Below, piece after piece: positions 33,401 to 45,885 of a DNA stretch of 64,000 nucleotides. Made by a program: the position numbers and the translations under genes. The notes under the pieces were generated by a model. It was not told where the DNA came from. It made no database searches and worked only from the letters and a program-made list of their open reading frames with translations. This DNA comes from Meghimatium bilineatum (taxonomy: Eukaryota; Mollusca; Gastropoda; Stylommatophora; Philomycidae): positions 60,140,749-60,204,748 of the forward strand of contig CM067306.1 of assembly GCA_034231615.1 (NCBI GenBank), given 5' to 3'. Every line of letters starts with the position of its first letter. Positions within the stretch are counted from its first letter, which is position 1.

Positions 33401-36400
33401 CTACCCAACTTGTGATCACCATCTTCCATTTTCTTTCCTACCCAACTTGTGATCACCATCTTCCATTTTCTTTCCTACCCAACTTGTGATCACTATCTTC
33501 CATTTCCTTTCCTACCCAACTTGTGATCCCCATCTTCCATTTTCTTTCCTACTCCAACTTGTGATCCCCATCTCCCATTTTCTTTCTTACCCCAACCTGT
33601 GATCCCCATCTTACATTTTTTATCGCCCCAACTTGTGATCCCATCTCCCATTTTCTTTCTTACCCCAACTTGTGATCCCCATCTCCCATTTTCTTTCCTA
33701 CCAACTTGTGATCCCCATATTCAATTCTCTTTCTCACACCGTCATATGATCGCCATCTTCACTTTTTGTCTCACTCCAACTTGTGATCCCCATCTTCCAT
33801 TCCTTACCTCTTCTATATTTTTCTCCACTTCCTGTTCTGTGACATCCGAAAATCGCTTTGATCCGCTTAGACTAGAAAAGCTGTCATTTTGGATTAATTT
33901 CTCTTCCTCTCCGATCCCTCCCTCCCTCTCTCTCTCTCTCTCTCTATTTTTCTCTCTCGCTTTTATTACCTTCTCTCTTAATATCCGCTCATCCGGCTCT
34001 GAAGATAGTAGACAATGATTTAAAAAGAAAACTGCTGAAGAGTTGAATGAAAGAAAAAGAGGTTTCGTTTACTTAGGGGAGGTTTAAATATTGAGAGGAG
34101 ATTTCAGAAGATGGCGAGGGCGGAATGTGAGAAAGAGGTTTATGCCTGGAGTATTACTCTCATTTTTTTTTCAATTTTATTAAAGATTTTATTAGAGATG
34201 TGAGATAAATGTGCGTGGAATGATTGAAGGATTATTTTGTGTTTTTATGGCTGTCCCCAGGGAGCGTGAGACAACTGCTCAAATGTATCTCTGTTCACAG
34301 GGAGCGTGAGACAACTGCTCAAATGTATCTCTGTTCACAGGGAGAGTGAGACAACTGCTCAAATGTATCTCTGTTCACAGGGAGCGTGAGACAACTGCTC
34401 AAATGTATCTCTGTTCACAGGGAGAGTGAGACAACTGCTCAAATGTATCTCTGTTCACAGGGAGCTTGAGACAACTGCTCAAATGTATCTCTGTTCACAG
34501 GGAGCGTGAGACAACTGCTCAAATGTATCTCTGTTCACAGGGAGAGTGAGACGACTGCTGAAATGTATCTCTGTTCACAGGGAGCGTGAGACAACTGCTC
34601 AAATGTATCTCTGTTCACAGGGAGAGTGAGACGACTGCTCAAATGTATCTCTGTTCACAGGGAGAGTGAGACGACTGCTGAAATGTATCTCTGTTCACAG
34701 GGAGCGTGAGACAACTGCTCAAATGTATCTCTGTTCACAGGAAGAGTGAGACGACTGCTCAAATGTATCTCTGTTCACAGGGAGCGTGAGACAACTGCTG
34801 AAATGTATCTCTGTTCACAGGGAGCTTGAGACAACTGCTGAAATGTATCTCTGTTCACAGGGAGCTTGAGACAACTGCTGAAATGTATCTCTGTTCACAG
34901 GGAGAGTGAGACAACTGCTGAAATGTATCTCTGTTCACAGGGAGAGTGAGACAACTGCTGAAATGTATCTCTGTTCACAGGGAGCGTGAGACGACTGCTC
35001 AAATGTATCTCTGTTCACAGGGAGAGTGAGACGACTGCTGAAATGTATCTCTGTTCACAGGGAGAGTGAGACAACTGCTCAAATGTATCTCTGTTCACAG
35101 GGAGCTTGAGACAACTGCTGAAATGTATCTCTGTTCACAGGGAGCGTGAGACAACTGCTGAAATGTATCTCTGTTCACAGGGAGAGTGAGACAACTGCTG
35201 AAATGTATCTCTGTTCACAGGGAGAGTGAGACAACTGCTGAAATGTATCTCTGTTCACAGGGAGCGTGAGACAACTGCTGAAATGTATCTCTGTTCACAG
35301 GGAGCGTGAGACAACTGCTCAAATGTATCTCTGTTCACAGGGAGCTTGAGACAACTGCTGAAATGTATCTCTGTTCACAGGGAGCGTGAGACAACTGCTG
35401 AAATGTATCTCTGTTCACAGGGAGAGTGAGACAACTGCTGAAATGTATCTCTGTTCACAGGGAGCTTGAGACAACTGCTGAAATGTATCTCTGTTCACAG
35501 GGAGAGTGAGACAACTGCTGAAATGTATCTCTGTTCACAGGGAGCTTGAGACAACTGCTGAAATGTATCTCTGTTCACAGGGAGAGTGAGACAACTGCTG
35601 AAATGTATCTCTGTTCACAGGGAGAGTGAGACGACTGCTGAAATGTATCTCTGTTCACAGGGAGAGTGAGACAACTGCTGAAATGTATCTCTGTTCACAG
35701 GGAGCGTGAGACAACTGCGGAAATGTATCTCTGTTCACAGTGAGCGTGAGACAACTGCGGAAATGTATCTCTGTTCACAGGGAGCGTGAGACAACTGCGG
35801 AAATGTATCTCTGTTCACAGGGAGCGTGAGACAACTGCTGAAATGTATCTCTGTTCACAGGGAGCGTGAGACAACTGCTGAAATGTATCTCTGTTCACAG
35901 GGAGCTTGAGACAACTGCTGAAATGTATCTCTGTTCACAGGGAGCGTGAGACAACTGCTGAAATGTATCTCTGTTCACAGGGAGCGTGAGACAACTGCTG
36001 AAATGTATCTCTGTTCACAGGGAGCGTGAGACAACTGCTGAAATGTATCTCTGTTCACAGGGAGCGTGAGACAACTGCTGAAATGTATCTCTGTTCACAG
36101 GGAGCGTGAGACAACTGTTCAAATGTATCTCTGTTCACAGGGAGCTTGAGACAACTGCTGAAATGTATCTCTGTTCACAGGGAGCTTGAGACAACTGCTG
36201 AAATGTATCTCTGTTCACAGGGAGAGTGAGACAACTGCTCAAATGTATCTCTGTTCACAGGGAGCTTGAGACAACTGCTGAAATGTATCTCTGTTCACAG
36301 GGAGCGTGAGACAACTGCTGAAATGTATCTCTGTTCACAGGGAGAGTGAGACAACTGCTGAAATGTATCTCTGTTCACAGGGAGAGTGAGACAACTGCTG

Positions 36401-37220
36401 AAATGTATCTCTGTTCACAGGGAGCGTGAGACAACTGCTGAAATGTATCTCTGTTCACAGGGAGCGTGAGACAACTGCTCAAATGTATCTCTGTTCACAG
36501 GGAGCTTGAGACAACTGCTGAAATGTATCTCTGTTCACAGGGAGCGTGAGACAACTGCTGAAATGTATCTCTGTTCACAGGGAGAGTGAGACAACTGCTG
36601 AAATGTATCTCTGTTCACAGGGAGCTTGAGACAACTGCTGAAATGTATCTCTGTTCACAGGGAGAGTGAGACAACTGCTGAAATGTATCTCTGTTCACAG
36701 GGAGCTTGAGACAACTGCTGAAATGTATCTCTGTTCACAGGGAGAGTGAGACAACTGCTGAAATGTATCTCTGTTCACAGGGAGAGTGAGACGACTGCTG
36801 AAATGTATCTCTGTTCACAGGGAGCGTGAGACAACTGCTGAAATGTATCTCTGTTCACAGGGAGCTTGAGACAACTGCTGAAATGTATCTCTGTTCACAG
36901 GGAGCGTGAGACAACTGCTGAAATGTATCTCTGTTCACAGGGAGCGTGAGACAACTGCGGAAATGTATCTCTTTTCACAGGGAGCGTGAGACAACTGCTG
37001 AAATGTATCTCTGTTCACAGGGAGCGTGAGACAACTGCTGAAATGTATCTCTGTTCACAGGGAGCTTGAGACAACTGCTGAAATGTATCTCTGTTCACAG
37101 GGAGCGTGAGACAACTGCTGAAATGTATCTCTGTTCACAGGGAGCGTGAGACAACTGCTGAAATGTATCTCTGTTCACAGGGAGCTTGAGACAGCTGCTG
37201 AAATGTATCTCTGTTCACAG
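30416..37220. repeat. 6-kb tandem duplication, copy 2, with extended satellite
   Basis: Matches copy 1 from 30416 to 36399, then its satellite continues for another 821 bp (about 20.5 units). It contains the same SINE-G piece (30545-30689), 22/23-bp array (31032-31601), CT-rich array (31679-32654), 36-39-bp array (32889-33789) and 40-bp array. Lack of divergence points to a very recent event or an assembly artefact. Confidence 0.95.
34254..37220. repeat. 40-bp satellite array 2, about 74 units, with internal duplication
   Basis: Same unit as array 1. A run of unit variants starting at 35221 (gag, gcg, gcg-ctc, gctt, gcg, gag, gctt, gag, gctt, gag, gag-acg) recurs at 36381, an offset of 1160 bp or exactly 29 units. 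This higher-order repetition crosses the point where array 1 ends. Confidence 0.97.
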
Positions 37221-37329
37221 GGGCACGTATGTGTATGTGTAGTAGCAGATATAGTTTGGGTCAATCTAAAGGAAGTATGAGCTATAGATCACTTGTATCC
37301 ATTCTTGAAATGAATAGGTTTATCCAGAG

Positions 37330-37668
37330 ATTGATTTTATACTCAGGGAGGGAGTGTAAACATGGAGGGTGTTCTACTCAGGGAGAGAGTGTAAACATGG
37401 AGGGTTTTCTACTCAGGGAGGGAGTGTCAACATGGAGGGTGTTCTACTACGGGAGGGAGTATAAACATGAAGGATTTCTACTCAGGGAGGAAGTGGAAAC
37501 ATAGGATTTCTACTCAGAGAGGGAGTGTAAACAGGAGGGTTTCACTAGAGATGGAGTGTAAACATGAAGGGTTTCACTCAGAGAGGGAGTGTAAACATAA
37601 ACAATTTCTACTCCGAGAGGAAATGCAACCATAAAATATTTCTACTCAGAGAGGTAGTGTAAACATAA
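37330..37668. repeat. About 36-bp minisatellite, nine to ten decaying copies
   Basis: Units ctactcagggagggagtgta then aacatggagggtgttt, shortening and diverging to the right. Starts about 110 bp after the 40-bp satellite. The short plus-strand frame across it is an artefact. Confidence 0.92.
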
Positions 37669-37699
37669 TTGCAATGATGAAGTGATGTGGCTCTTGAAC

Positions 37700-38365
37700 A
37701 AGAGGAACGTCTAAGTACTAGCATCTAGGGTCTTCAACTAGAGAAAAGTGTTAGTACTGGCAAATAGGGGCTTCAAGAAGAGGAAAGTGTTAGCACTGGC
37801 AAATAGGGGCTTCAACAAGAGGAAAGTGTTAGCACTGGCAAATAGGGACTTCAACAAGAGGAAAGTGTTAGCACTAGCAAATAGGGGCTTCAACTAGATA
37901 AAGTAATAGTACTGGCAAATAGGGGCTTAAAAACAAGAGGAAAATGTTAGCACTGGCAAATAGGGGCTTCAACAAGAGGAAAGTGTTAGCACTGGCAAAT
38001 AGGGGCTTCAACAAGAGGAAAGTGTTAGCACTAGCAAATAGGGGCTTCAACTAGAGGAAGGTGTTAGGACTGGAAAATATGGGCTTCAACAAGAGGAAAG
38101 TGTTAGCACCGACAAATAGGTGCGTCAACAAGAGTAAAAAGGGGCTTCAACAAGAGGAAAGTGTTAGCACTGGCAAATAGGGGCTTCAACAAAACGAAAG
38201 TGTTAGCACTGGCAAATAGGGGCTTCTACAAAATGAAAGTGTTAGCACTAGCAAATAGGGGCTTCAACTAGAGGAAAGTGTTAGGACTGGAAAATATGGG
38301 CTTCAACAAGAGGAAAGTGTTAGCACTGACAAAAAGGGGCTTCAACAATAGGAAAGTGCTAGTAG
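37700..38365. repeat. 39-bp minisatellite, about 16 copies
   Basis: Unit gaggaaagtgttagcactgg followed by caaataggggcttcaacaa. Several variant units (ctagaggaag, acaaaatgaa) occur twice, about 200-390 bp apart, which suggests block duplications. Confidence 0.95.
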
Positions 38366-39295
38366 AAGAGTTCAAGAGTAATCTTTAATATTGGCATATG
38401 TGATGGATAAATATATAAATATATAAATATATAAATATATAAAGATCATATTGATAGATATATAATATAGATGATTAAATCATATAGATAGATCAGATGG
38501 ATTGATCAGATAAATATATGGATGAAAGTGGATAGGGGTGGACAGATGGATGGATGCAGCCCCGTGCCGTACTATGATGCTGAGAGGCGGCCGCATCAGG
38601 CAGCATCAATCAAATTACATTGCCGGAGGCGGCATTTCGAATTTTTGAATCATACTGAGAAAATCTACCGCATGGTCATAGATGGATGTGTGGATAGGTA
38701 AATGGATGAATGGATGGATAGATAGAGAGATGATGGTTGGATAGACAGATAGATAATGAGTGTATAGACATATAGAAAGGTTTCTAGAGAGACATGTAGA
38801 TACGCATTTAATGATGTGACACGAAGAAAACCTTGCGAGAACCTCTAAGAATAGAAATTGATTCATTTGACGGATAAGAAATGTAGAACTTGCTATCAAG
38901 ATAATCTCCCTTTTCATCGAACTTTGCTGATCAATTGATCGAACTAATTGATGAGAAATAGTTCCGATCACGTGCTGCATCTTTGAATATTGATGAGCAT
39001 ATTGATCGATTTCTTGCTTGGACATTTTTTTTTCTTGTTTTGTGTCACGTGTCAGGCATTTTAAGAAACAGGTAAATGAGGCAAGTTTGTGATTTGTTCA
39101 GGTGTTCGACGCTGTTCTGTTAGAAATAAAGAGTAGAGAATTGATTTCATTGTAATCGGGTTTATCTATACGTATTCTGCCCGTATCAGGGAAAGGGTAT
39201 CTTTCAAAAGTGCACTATTTGTATGTATGTCTGGTCTCTAATGTGGATGATGATTCCTTTTCAAAAGCTAGGATTATAAAGATAAGGGATTGAAA
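38366..39295. other. ATAA and GATA/GGAT low-complexity, then unassigned
   Basis: taaatata repeats at 38409-38440 and irregular gatagata/gatggatg runs to about 38790. After that ordinary sequence with no recognisable gene. The minus-strand frame 38615-39025 is mainly the simple-sequence shadow. Confidence 0.6.
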
Positions 39296-39300
39296 TGCGG

Positions 39301-39446
39301 TGTTGCTAGAGGTGAACATTTTGGAGGGCGCAGAAGAATGATGGTCAACCAGCATAGGACCGGTACTGTCAGCAGAAGTGTGATGGCGTATACACTATAG
39401 GAGAGATCGGAGCAACTATGGATGTGTCCAGTTTGCAGTGATGATG

Positions 39447-39452
<6 letters not shown>
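39301..39452 (+). mobile_element. LINE-E 3' end feeding into an ACTA tail
   Basis: The plus strand reads VARGEHFGGRRRMMVNQHRT, GTVSRSVMAYTL, stop, ERSEQLWMCPVCSDDDP, then gacgactaactaact. The same peptide (GERMMVNQRRTVTVSQRVMA, then ERSEHLWTC) is encoded on the minus strand at 43823-44140, also followed by an ACTA tail. Terminal piece of an RNase H-bearing non-LTR element; only 150 bp retained. Confidence 0.88.
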
Positions 39453-40760
<1,308 letters not shown>

Positions 40761-41184
40761 AAGAGTCAGTCAGAAATCGAGAACATCAAAGCTCAGTAAT
40801 GGACGCTCTACGTCCACTAATGTTGACTTTGTAAATGAGGTACAATCTAGCTTGTGATGTTCCGATAGAAAACTCGGGTCATGCTTTGAGAAATAATCTC
40901 ATTTATCGTAAACCGGTTGATTATTTTAATCAACCCTTAACCAGAACTAATGCTTCTTCAAGTGATTTTCCTAATCTTCTGTCTCAACACTGTGGTCACA
41001 TCTCTCGTCATTTACATCCTAGTGTCAGTTCCATGGGTGAAACATTTAATAGTTATTATCTCAATATGTAGTGTGGGTCTTCTTGTTTTTTTTTTTTTGT
41101 TTCGTTTATTACCCCTTTATACTTTACAGCGTCTGGGCGTGGAAAAGTTATCTGGGACCGCCGTTTTGTGTGATTTATTATCAA
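40761..41184 (+). other. Unassigned; one moderately complex open frame
   Basis: Frame 40835-41071 (MRYNLACDVPIENSGHALRN..) encodes 78 residues of ordinary composition with a stop before a T-run. I do not recognise it. It may be a decayed transposon frame. Confidence 0.25.
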
Positions 41185-41640
41185 TCACTCAAGTGCCGTG
41201 CCGACTGGCGTAGGCGATCATGTTTCTCCACGACTCTCTGTCTTTTGTGTTGTCAATAAGCTTGGTTGGTGAGCTTCTACCTTGCCACATTACAAGCTCA
41301 TCTAGAAACTTTTCTCTTTGTCGACCCCTATCTCTTCTCCCTTTGATCTTTCCAGTGGTTATTAAGTGTTCACGCTGTGTTCTTCTCAGCACATGCTCTA
41401 GAAACCGGGACTGTCTGCCCCTAATGTTTGATATAATTGATCTTTTTTACGCAAAGCATCAATTAGAACCTCTGCATTAATTTTCTTTACTGTCCATGGT
41501 ACTTTCATCATTCTTCTCAGAAACCATATTTCTGTAGCCTCTAATTCGCTTTGCGTTTTCCTGTTTACAGTCCATGTTTCACATCCATAAAATAGAATTG
41601 GTTCGATATAACATTATATAAAATATATCCCTATACTTGT
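41185..41640 (-). mobile_element. LINE 3' remnant, LINE-A-related
   Basis: The minus strand in order: CETWTVNRKTQSELEATE, IWFLRRMMKVPWTVKKINAE, VLIDALRKKDQL, then after a shift LRRTQREHLITTGKIKGRRD, RGRQREKFLDELVMW, TKDRESWRNMIAYASRHGT. Same architecture as LINE-A but clearly divergent, so a sister family. Ends next to the shared terminal block (agtgccgtgccgactggcgt on the plus strand). Confidence 0.88.
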
Positions 41641-41799
41641 TCATTATATGGATCTATATTTATTTACGTGAACTCTTCTATTTCTTTTATGTATCTTTTG
41701 CTTTGTCTTTCCCTGCCTTTGCAGCCATGGTGTCTGCATAGCAATGATTTTGTGAGGCACTATCTGATGGTAGTATGGAAGCATGTGAAAACCACTTAA

Positions 41800-42140
41800 T
41801 CTGTTGTCTTCTGATGTAATCCAGAATTGACAATGTATTTGTTAGGCCTCATATAATGTAATCCAGAATTGACAATGTATGTGTTAGGCCTCTTATAATG
41901 TAATCCAGAATTCACAATGTATTTGTTAGGCCTCTTATGATGTAATCCAGAATTGACAATGTATTTGTTAGGCCACTTATGATGTAATCCAGAATTGACA
42001 ATGTATTGTTAGGCCTCTTATAATGTAATCCAGAATTGACAATGTATTGTTAGGCCTCTTATAATGTAATCCAAAATTGACAATGTATTTGTTAGGCCTC
42101 TTATGATATAATCCAGAATTGACAATATATTTGTTAGTCT
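41800..42140. repeat. About 42-bp minisatellite, eight copies
   Basis: Unit tgatgtaatccagaattgac then aatgtatttgttaggcctct+ta. One unit lacks a T. Non-coding. Confidence 0.95.
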
Positions 42141-42591
42141 TCTGATGTTTTCATTTCTGATTTTGTCTCTAATTGTAACTCCCTAATTTCTATGCACACA
42201 GACAGGTCATCTCTGTTGTAACTTGTTTTCTTTTGTTTTTGTATATTAGTGTCCATGTTTGACATGGGTAACATATTGATGGTGTGACGATCGTTTTATA
42301 TAGTGCAATTTTGGTGTTTTGATGGTTGGGGGTAATAGATGTAATTATACTACCTCCCGTTGGAGTTAGAAGCGGACATGACCTGTGATATCTGCTTCAA
42401 GATATTGAAGAATAGAGAATACATATGGCCACTGAACATTCAGTGAAGCTGTTTGATAAAATAAATGATTCACTACGTAACAAATATTATAATTGAAAAA
42501 TTGTGAAGACAGAAATCATGTAGTAATATAGTAAATTTAGAACAATAAGCATGTTTAGGACACATGATTCTTTCAAACTTTATAGCAAAGC
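42141..42591. other. Unassigned AT-rich sequence
   Basis: No gene or tandem repeat recognised. Part (42180-42300: tccatgtttgacatgggtaa) is reminiscent of minus-strand LINE sequence but too weak to call. Confidence 0.4.
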
Positions 42592-42757
42592 ACCTGCCGA
42601 AGACTGATATGTTGGGCCATTGGCGCAAATAACACGGCACTACAGCGCATTTCAATTCCTTGGACTACATCGTGCTGGAAATCTAATAGGATTATGGTCC
42701 TGCTACAAAAGAGATCCAGCGGGAGTTTGAGAATGAACGATGAAAAAGAAGAATATC
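42592..42757 (+). mobile_element. SINE-G2 copy
   Basis: gggccattggcgcaaataac, ggactacatcgtgctggaaa, gcgggagtttgagaatgaac and a gatgaaaaagaagaa tail. Same subfamily as 21838-21996 and 45408-45590. Confidence 0.78.
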
Positions 42758-42834
42758 AAGGAGCGAAAAAAATTCCTCATTGCAAAATAGACAAAAATAA
42801 TGCATATTAACAGAAAGGATTCATTCCTACAATA

Positions 42835-43165
42835 GTTGTTGTCAAAGAACAACTAGAAAATGTCAACAGCATTGTATATTTCGAGTAAACCATCAACACC
42901 ACAGGAGATTGCTCGGCAGAGATCAGAAAGAGATTAGCAATGAAAAACATAAAAACAAAATCACATATGAACATCCTATCCAAAGGGGCAAAGAAACAAA
43001 TAAAGAAAGTTACAACTATTCAGAAGCTCTATTTTTCAAGTGGCAACATATGGTTGTGAGACGATGGCAATGACATCGCCGATAGAAAATAAAATATCGG
43101 CATTCGAAATGAAATGTTATAGAAAGATTGCAAGAATATCATGGACAGAAAGTTGGAGCAACTGA
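42835..43165 (+). mobile_element. LINE 3' remnant, clade unclear
   Basis: The plus strand with shifts reads EIRKRLAMKNIKTKSHMNIL, KKQIKKVTTIQKL, then SVATYGCET-like and MAMTSPIENKISAFEMKCYR, KIARISWTE. This fits the Y-G-C-E-T/W...F-E-M-x-C-Y-R-x-x-x-R-I-S-W signature. It stops where the 33-bp array starts. Confidence 0.78.
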
Positions 43166-43167
43166 GA

Positions 43168-43512
43168 TGTCTCCAAAGATCTGAACATAGAAGTAGAATG
43201 GCTCCACACAGATCTGAATACAGAATGGAATGGCTCCTCACAGATCTGAACATGGAAGAAGAATGCCTCCTCACAGATCTGAACATGGAAGAAGAATGCC
43301 TCCTCACAGATCTGAACATAGACGCAGAATGGCTCCTCACAGATCTGAACATGGAAGAAGAATGCCTCCTCACAGATCTGAACATGGAAGAAGAATGCCT
43401 CCTCACAGATCTGAACATAGAAGAAGAATGCCTCCTCACAGATCTGAACATAGACGCAGAATGGCTCCTCACAGATCTGAACATAGACGCAGAATGGCTC
43501 CTCACAGGAGTG
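43168..43512. repeat. 33-bp minisatellite, about ten copies
   Basis: Unit ctcctcacagatctgaacat then ggaagaagaatgc (alternative end agacgcagaatgg). Because 33 is divisible by three, all frames on both strands repeat every 11 codons and long frames result. No evidence of selection. It begins at the exact end of the LINE remnant. Confidence 0.95.
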
Positions 43513-43805
43513 AGGTAGTGGTTGGGCATAAGATATCAAAGACCTGTTTAACATGAAATTGGTAGTGGTTGGGCATAAGAATGGCACAGCAACCTTCACC
43601 TCATACCCCCGTTTGTTGCATCTTATGACAGTCATGAAAGGTAAACAGTTTAGGGATTGGGGGGGGGGGCTCCGTATGTGTCTTTGTATTTTTATGTTTA
43701 CCATTGATATTTCTTCAGTATTACTGATTGTCATAACAATTTACATATATTAATAATGCATGATAAGGAGTCATTCGTCACTATCATTATGGACGGAATC
43801 CCACC
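43513..43805. other. Short duplicated flank, otherwise unassigned
   Basis: ggtagtggttgggcataaga occurs at 43515 and at 43561, a direct repeat 46 bp apart. A G-run lies near 43660-43669. Confidence 0.6.
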
Positions 43806-43811
43806 AATAGT

Positions 43812-44450
43812 TAGTTAGTTAGTTAGTTAGTCGTTGGATCATCGTCATTGCATTCTAGACAAGTCCAAAGGTGCTCAGATCTTTCCTTGAGTGTATCCGC
43901 CATTACACGTTGACTGACTGTCACAGTACGTCGTTGATTGACCATCATTCTTTCTCCCCCACGAAACCGATCCTTTCTAGCGACACCACATTTAAAACCA
44001 AGCTCCTTTATTATAGTCATGGAACAAGAGTCATCATCGCTTATACAGTCATTTGTTTTTGCGTTTTCCTGTAGGGCATTCAAAATGTCTGCCCGATCCA
44101 TCGCTCCATCAACAGCTGTAGTAACAGCGTGGGCGGCCAACCTATCTGCTCTCTCATTACCCGGACTCCCGCGTGTCCCTGCACAAAAATAAAACGCACA
44201 TAGGAATTATTCACTGCATCCAGCCACTGTTCTGGAAGTACCCCGCCTGAACTTTCACAATCATGTTCATGGAGTCACTGGGTATACAGGCAAGCTCGTA
44301 GACAGTCTGTGAGCAGACCCATTGCAAAGCTTTGGTTACTGCCAGAATCTCCATTGTCATGCTACTTGTCGTCCCACCACTGACACATTTAAACATATCT
44401 GTTGATAATGATAATGTTCCTCCATCGCAAGCAAAGATGAACATTAAATT
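43812..44450 (-). mobile_element. LINE-E RNase H remnant with ACTA tail
   Basis: The minus strand, with one shift, reads FACDGGTLSLSTD, TSSMTMEILAVTKALQWV, ACIPSDSMNMIVKVQAGYF, then after a shift a GHAGVR-like segment, MDRADILNALQENAK, GERMMVNQRRTVTVSQRVMA, ERSEHLWTCLECNDDDP, then an ACTA tail (plus strand ttagttagttagttagttag). The DG...E...SDSMN...HAG pattern is an RNase H fold. The shift and 5' loss make it dead. Confidence 0.9.
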
Positions 44451-44596
44451 GAGAATAAAAATCAGACTAGGTGTGATTAGCTTGGAGTCATCTGATGGCT
44501 AATGGGTCCAATTCTACCTGCTGTAGTGTGATCAGGAATTTAATCGATTTTGAGATGAGGGAAACACCAGTCTCGTTCGAAGATTATCACCTTAAT

Positions 44597-45400
44597 CTCT
44601 TTCTAATAAAATGTAGAGTTCTACTCTGTTATACGCTTGTGAAACATGGACTGTCCGAGGAAATCTGAATAGACTTACGTAAAGCACAGGTTTATATTTC
44701 GTTTCAATGGTACACGACAGGATATAGCTAAAACTCCTGTGTTTTACGTAAGTCTATTTGTTGTTACGTTTCACGCAGTTACTTTGTATTGATTGTCACG
44801 AGGAAATCTGAGGAAATTCAATCACTTTCACACACCTTGTATCAGAAAAGTTATGAACACCAGATGACAACCCAAGATTCCAGATACCAATGTCTTTGAC
44901 AGATTTGGTATCCCTAGTGCTGACACTATTCGGATGCAGACACAGATTCGTTGGGCAGGTGATTTACTACGAATGCTAGGTCATCGTCTGCCAAACATAT
45001 TTATCTATGGTGAGTTTTAAAAGGGTATTCAATCTGCAAGGTGGCGAAAAGAAGCGCTATAAGCACTGTTTAAAGACCTCACTGAAAGCGTTTGAAATAG
45101 ACCAAGATTCATAGAAAGAGCTTGCACAAAATAGCGCTATATGACACTCTTCAGTCAAAAAATGCGCAGCTTCTTGCGAAAAGTGCCGCGCAGCAGTTCA
45201 ACAGCGAAGAATAGCTAGAATGTCATGGGTACAACAAAAATCATGTAAAGTGGTTCTCCCATGCCCGGAATGTTCAAGGACATTGGCAGTTATAATAGGG
45301 CTTATTAGCCATATAATTAAAAAAAAGACTATTTTAAGAAACAAGAAAAAAGCCATCTACGAGCTCATAATCAAGGACATAACTCTAAGCGCATTTCCAA
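44597..45400 (+). mobile_element. LINE-D 3' remnant, split by a hairpin insertion
   Basis: Skipping the insertion, the plus strand continues in frame: TLLYACETWTVRG, then NLRKFNHFHTPCIRKV, KIPDTNVFDRFGIPSADTIR, MQTQIRWAGDLLRMLGHRLP, NIFIYGEF, stop, then a broken block, and a terminal C2H2-like finger CPECSRTLAVIIGLISH. Same order as LINE-D at 2137-2690 but extending further 5'. Several stops and shifts. Confidence 0.88.
44656..44811. mobile_element. 130-bp hairpin insertion with 13-bp direct repeats
   Basis: Direct repeats cgaggaaatctga at 44656-44668 and 44799-44811 bracket 130 bp absent from the LINE frame. Inside is an inverted repeat of 23 bp (arms 44668-44690 and 44736-44758, 22 of 23 pairing; left arm aatagacttacgtaaagcac). 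Length and hairpin suggest a MITE-like element, but a 13-bp duplication is more usual for a retroposon. Class uncertain. Confidence 0.85.
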
Positions 45401-45407
45401 AGTGAAT

Positions 45408-45590
45408 GTCTTCTTCTTCTTCTTCATTCAGCGTTCATTCTCAAATTCCTGCTGATTCTCTCTTATAGCAGGACAATGATCCTACAAGATTTCCAGCAGG
45501 ATGTAGTCCAGAGAATGGAAATGTGTTGCGTTGCCGTTTTATTTGCGCCAATGGCCCAACACATCCGTCTTCGGCGGAAAGTGAATGTAA
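45408..45590 (-). mobile_element. SINE-G2 copy
   Basis: Plus strand shows the tail tcttcttcttcttcattcag, then gcgttcattctcaaattcct, tttgcgccaatggcccaaca and catccgtcttcggcgg. Lies next to a SINE-G copy in the same orientation. Confidence 0.82.
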
Positions 45591-45599
45591 CAAATAATT

Positions 45600-45885
45600 A
45601 TCTTCGTCTTCTTCTACGTTCTTTCTCACACTCCTGCAATTTAGCAGGATGTAGTCCGGAGAACGGAATGCGTTGAGCCATGGTTTACAGCATTGCTGCG
45701 ATATCTGCGCCTTTCAGTCTGACACATCCGAGTTCAGCATAGCTTTCGGTCACTGACCCTATATGGGAGGAGACAGCCAACTCCATGCTAGACCCTCTTA
45801 AGTCGCCTCTTACGACATCCATGGATGGTAAACAGTGTTGCTATTATTTGCTCCCCTTTCGGGCCCGGCAACACACGGGGGGAAA
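45600..45885 (-). mobile_element. SINE-G, full length
   Basis: Tail (tcttcgtcttcttctacg), gcaggatgtagtccggagaa, gatatctgcgcctttcagtc, tatatgggaggagacagcca (palindromic arm changed here), head ctttcgggcccggcaacaca. Confidence 0.9.

Noticed and set aside
28261..37220. CRISPR array (regular 40-bp period)
   Set aside because: There are no spacers: the whole unit repeats with point variants, in a eukaryotic context and without cas genes.
43141..43556. Repeat protein from the 33-bp array
   Set aside because: The period is divisible by three, so frames on both strands are open automatically; flanking sequence is a dead LINE and unassigned DNA.
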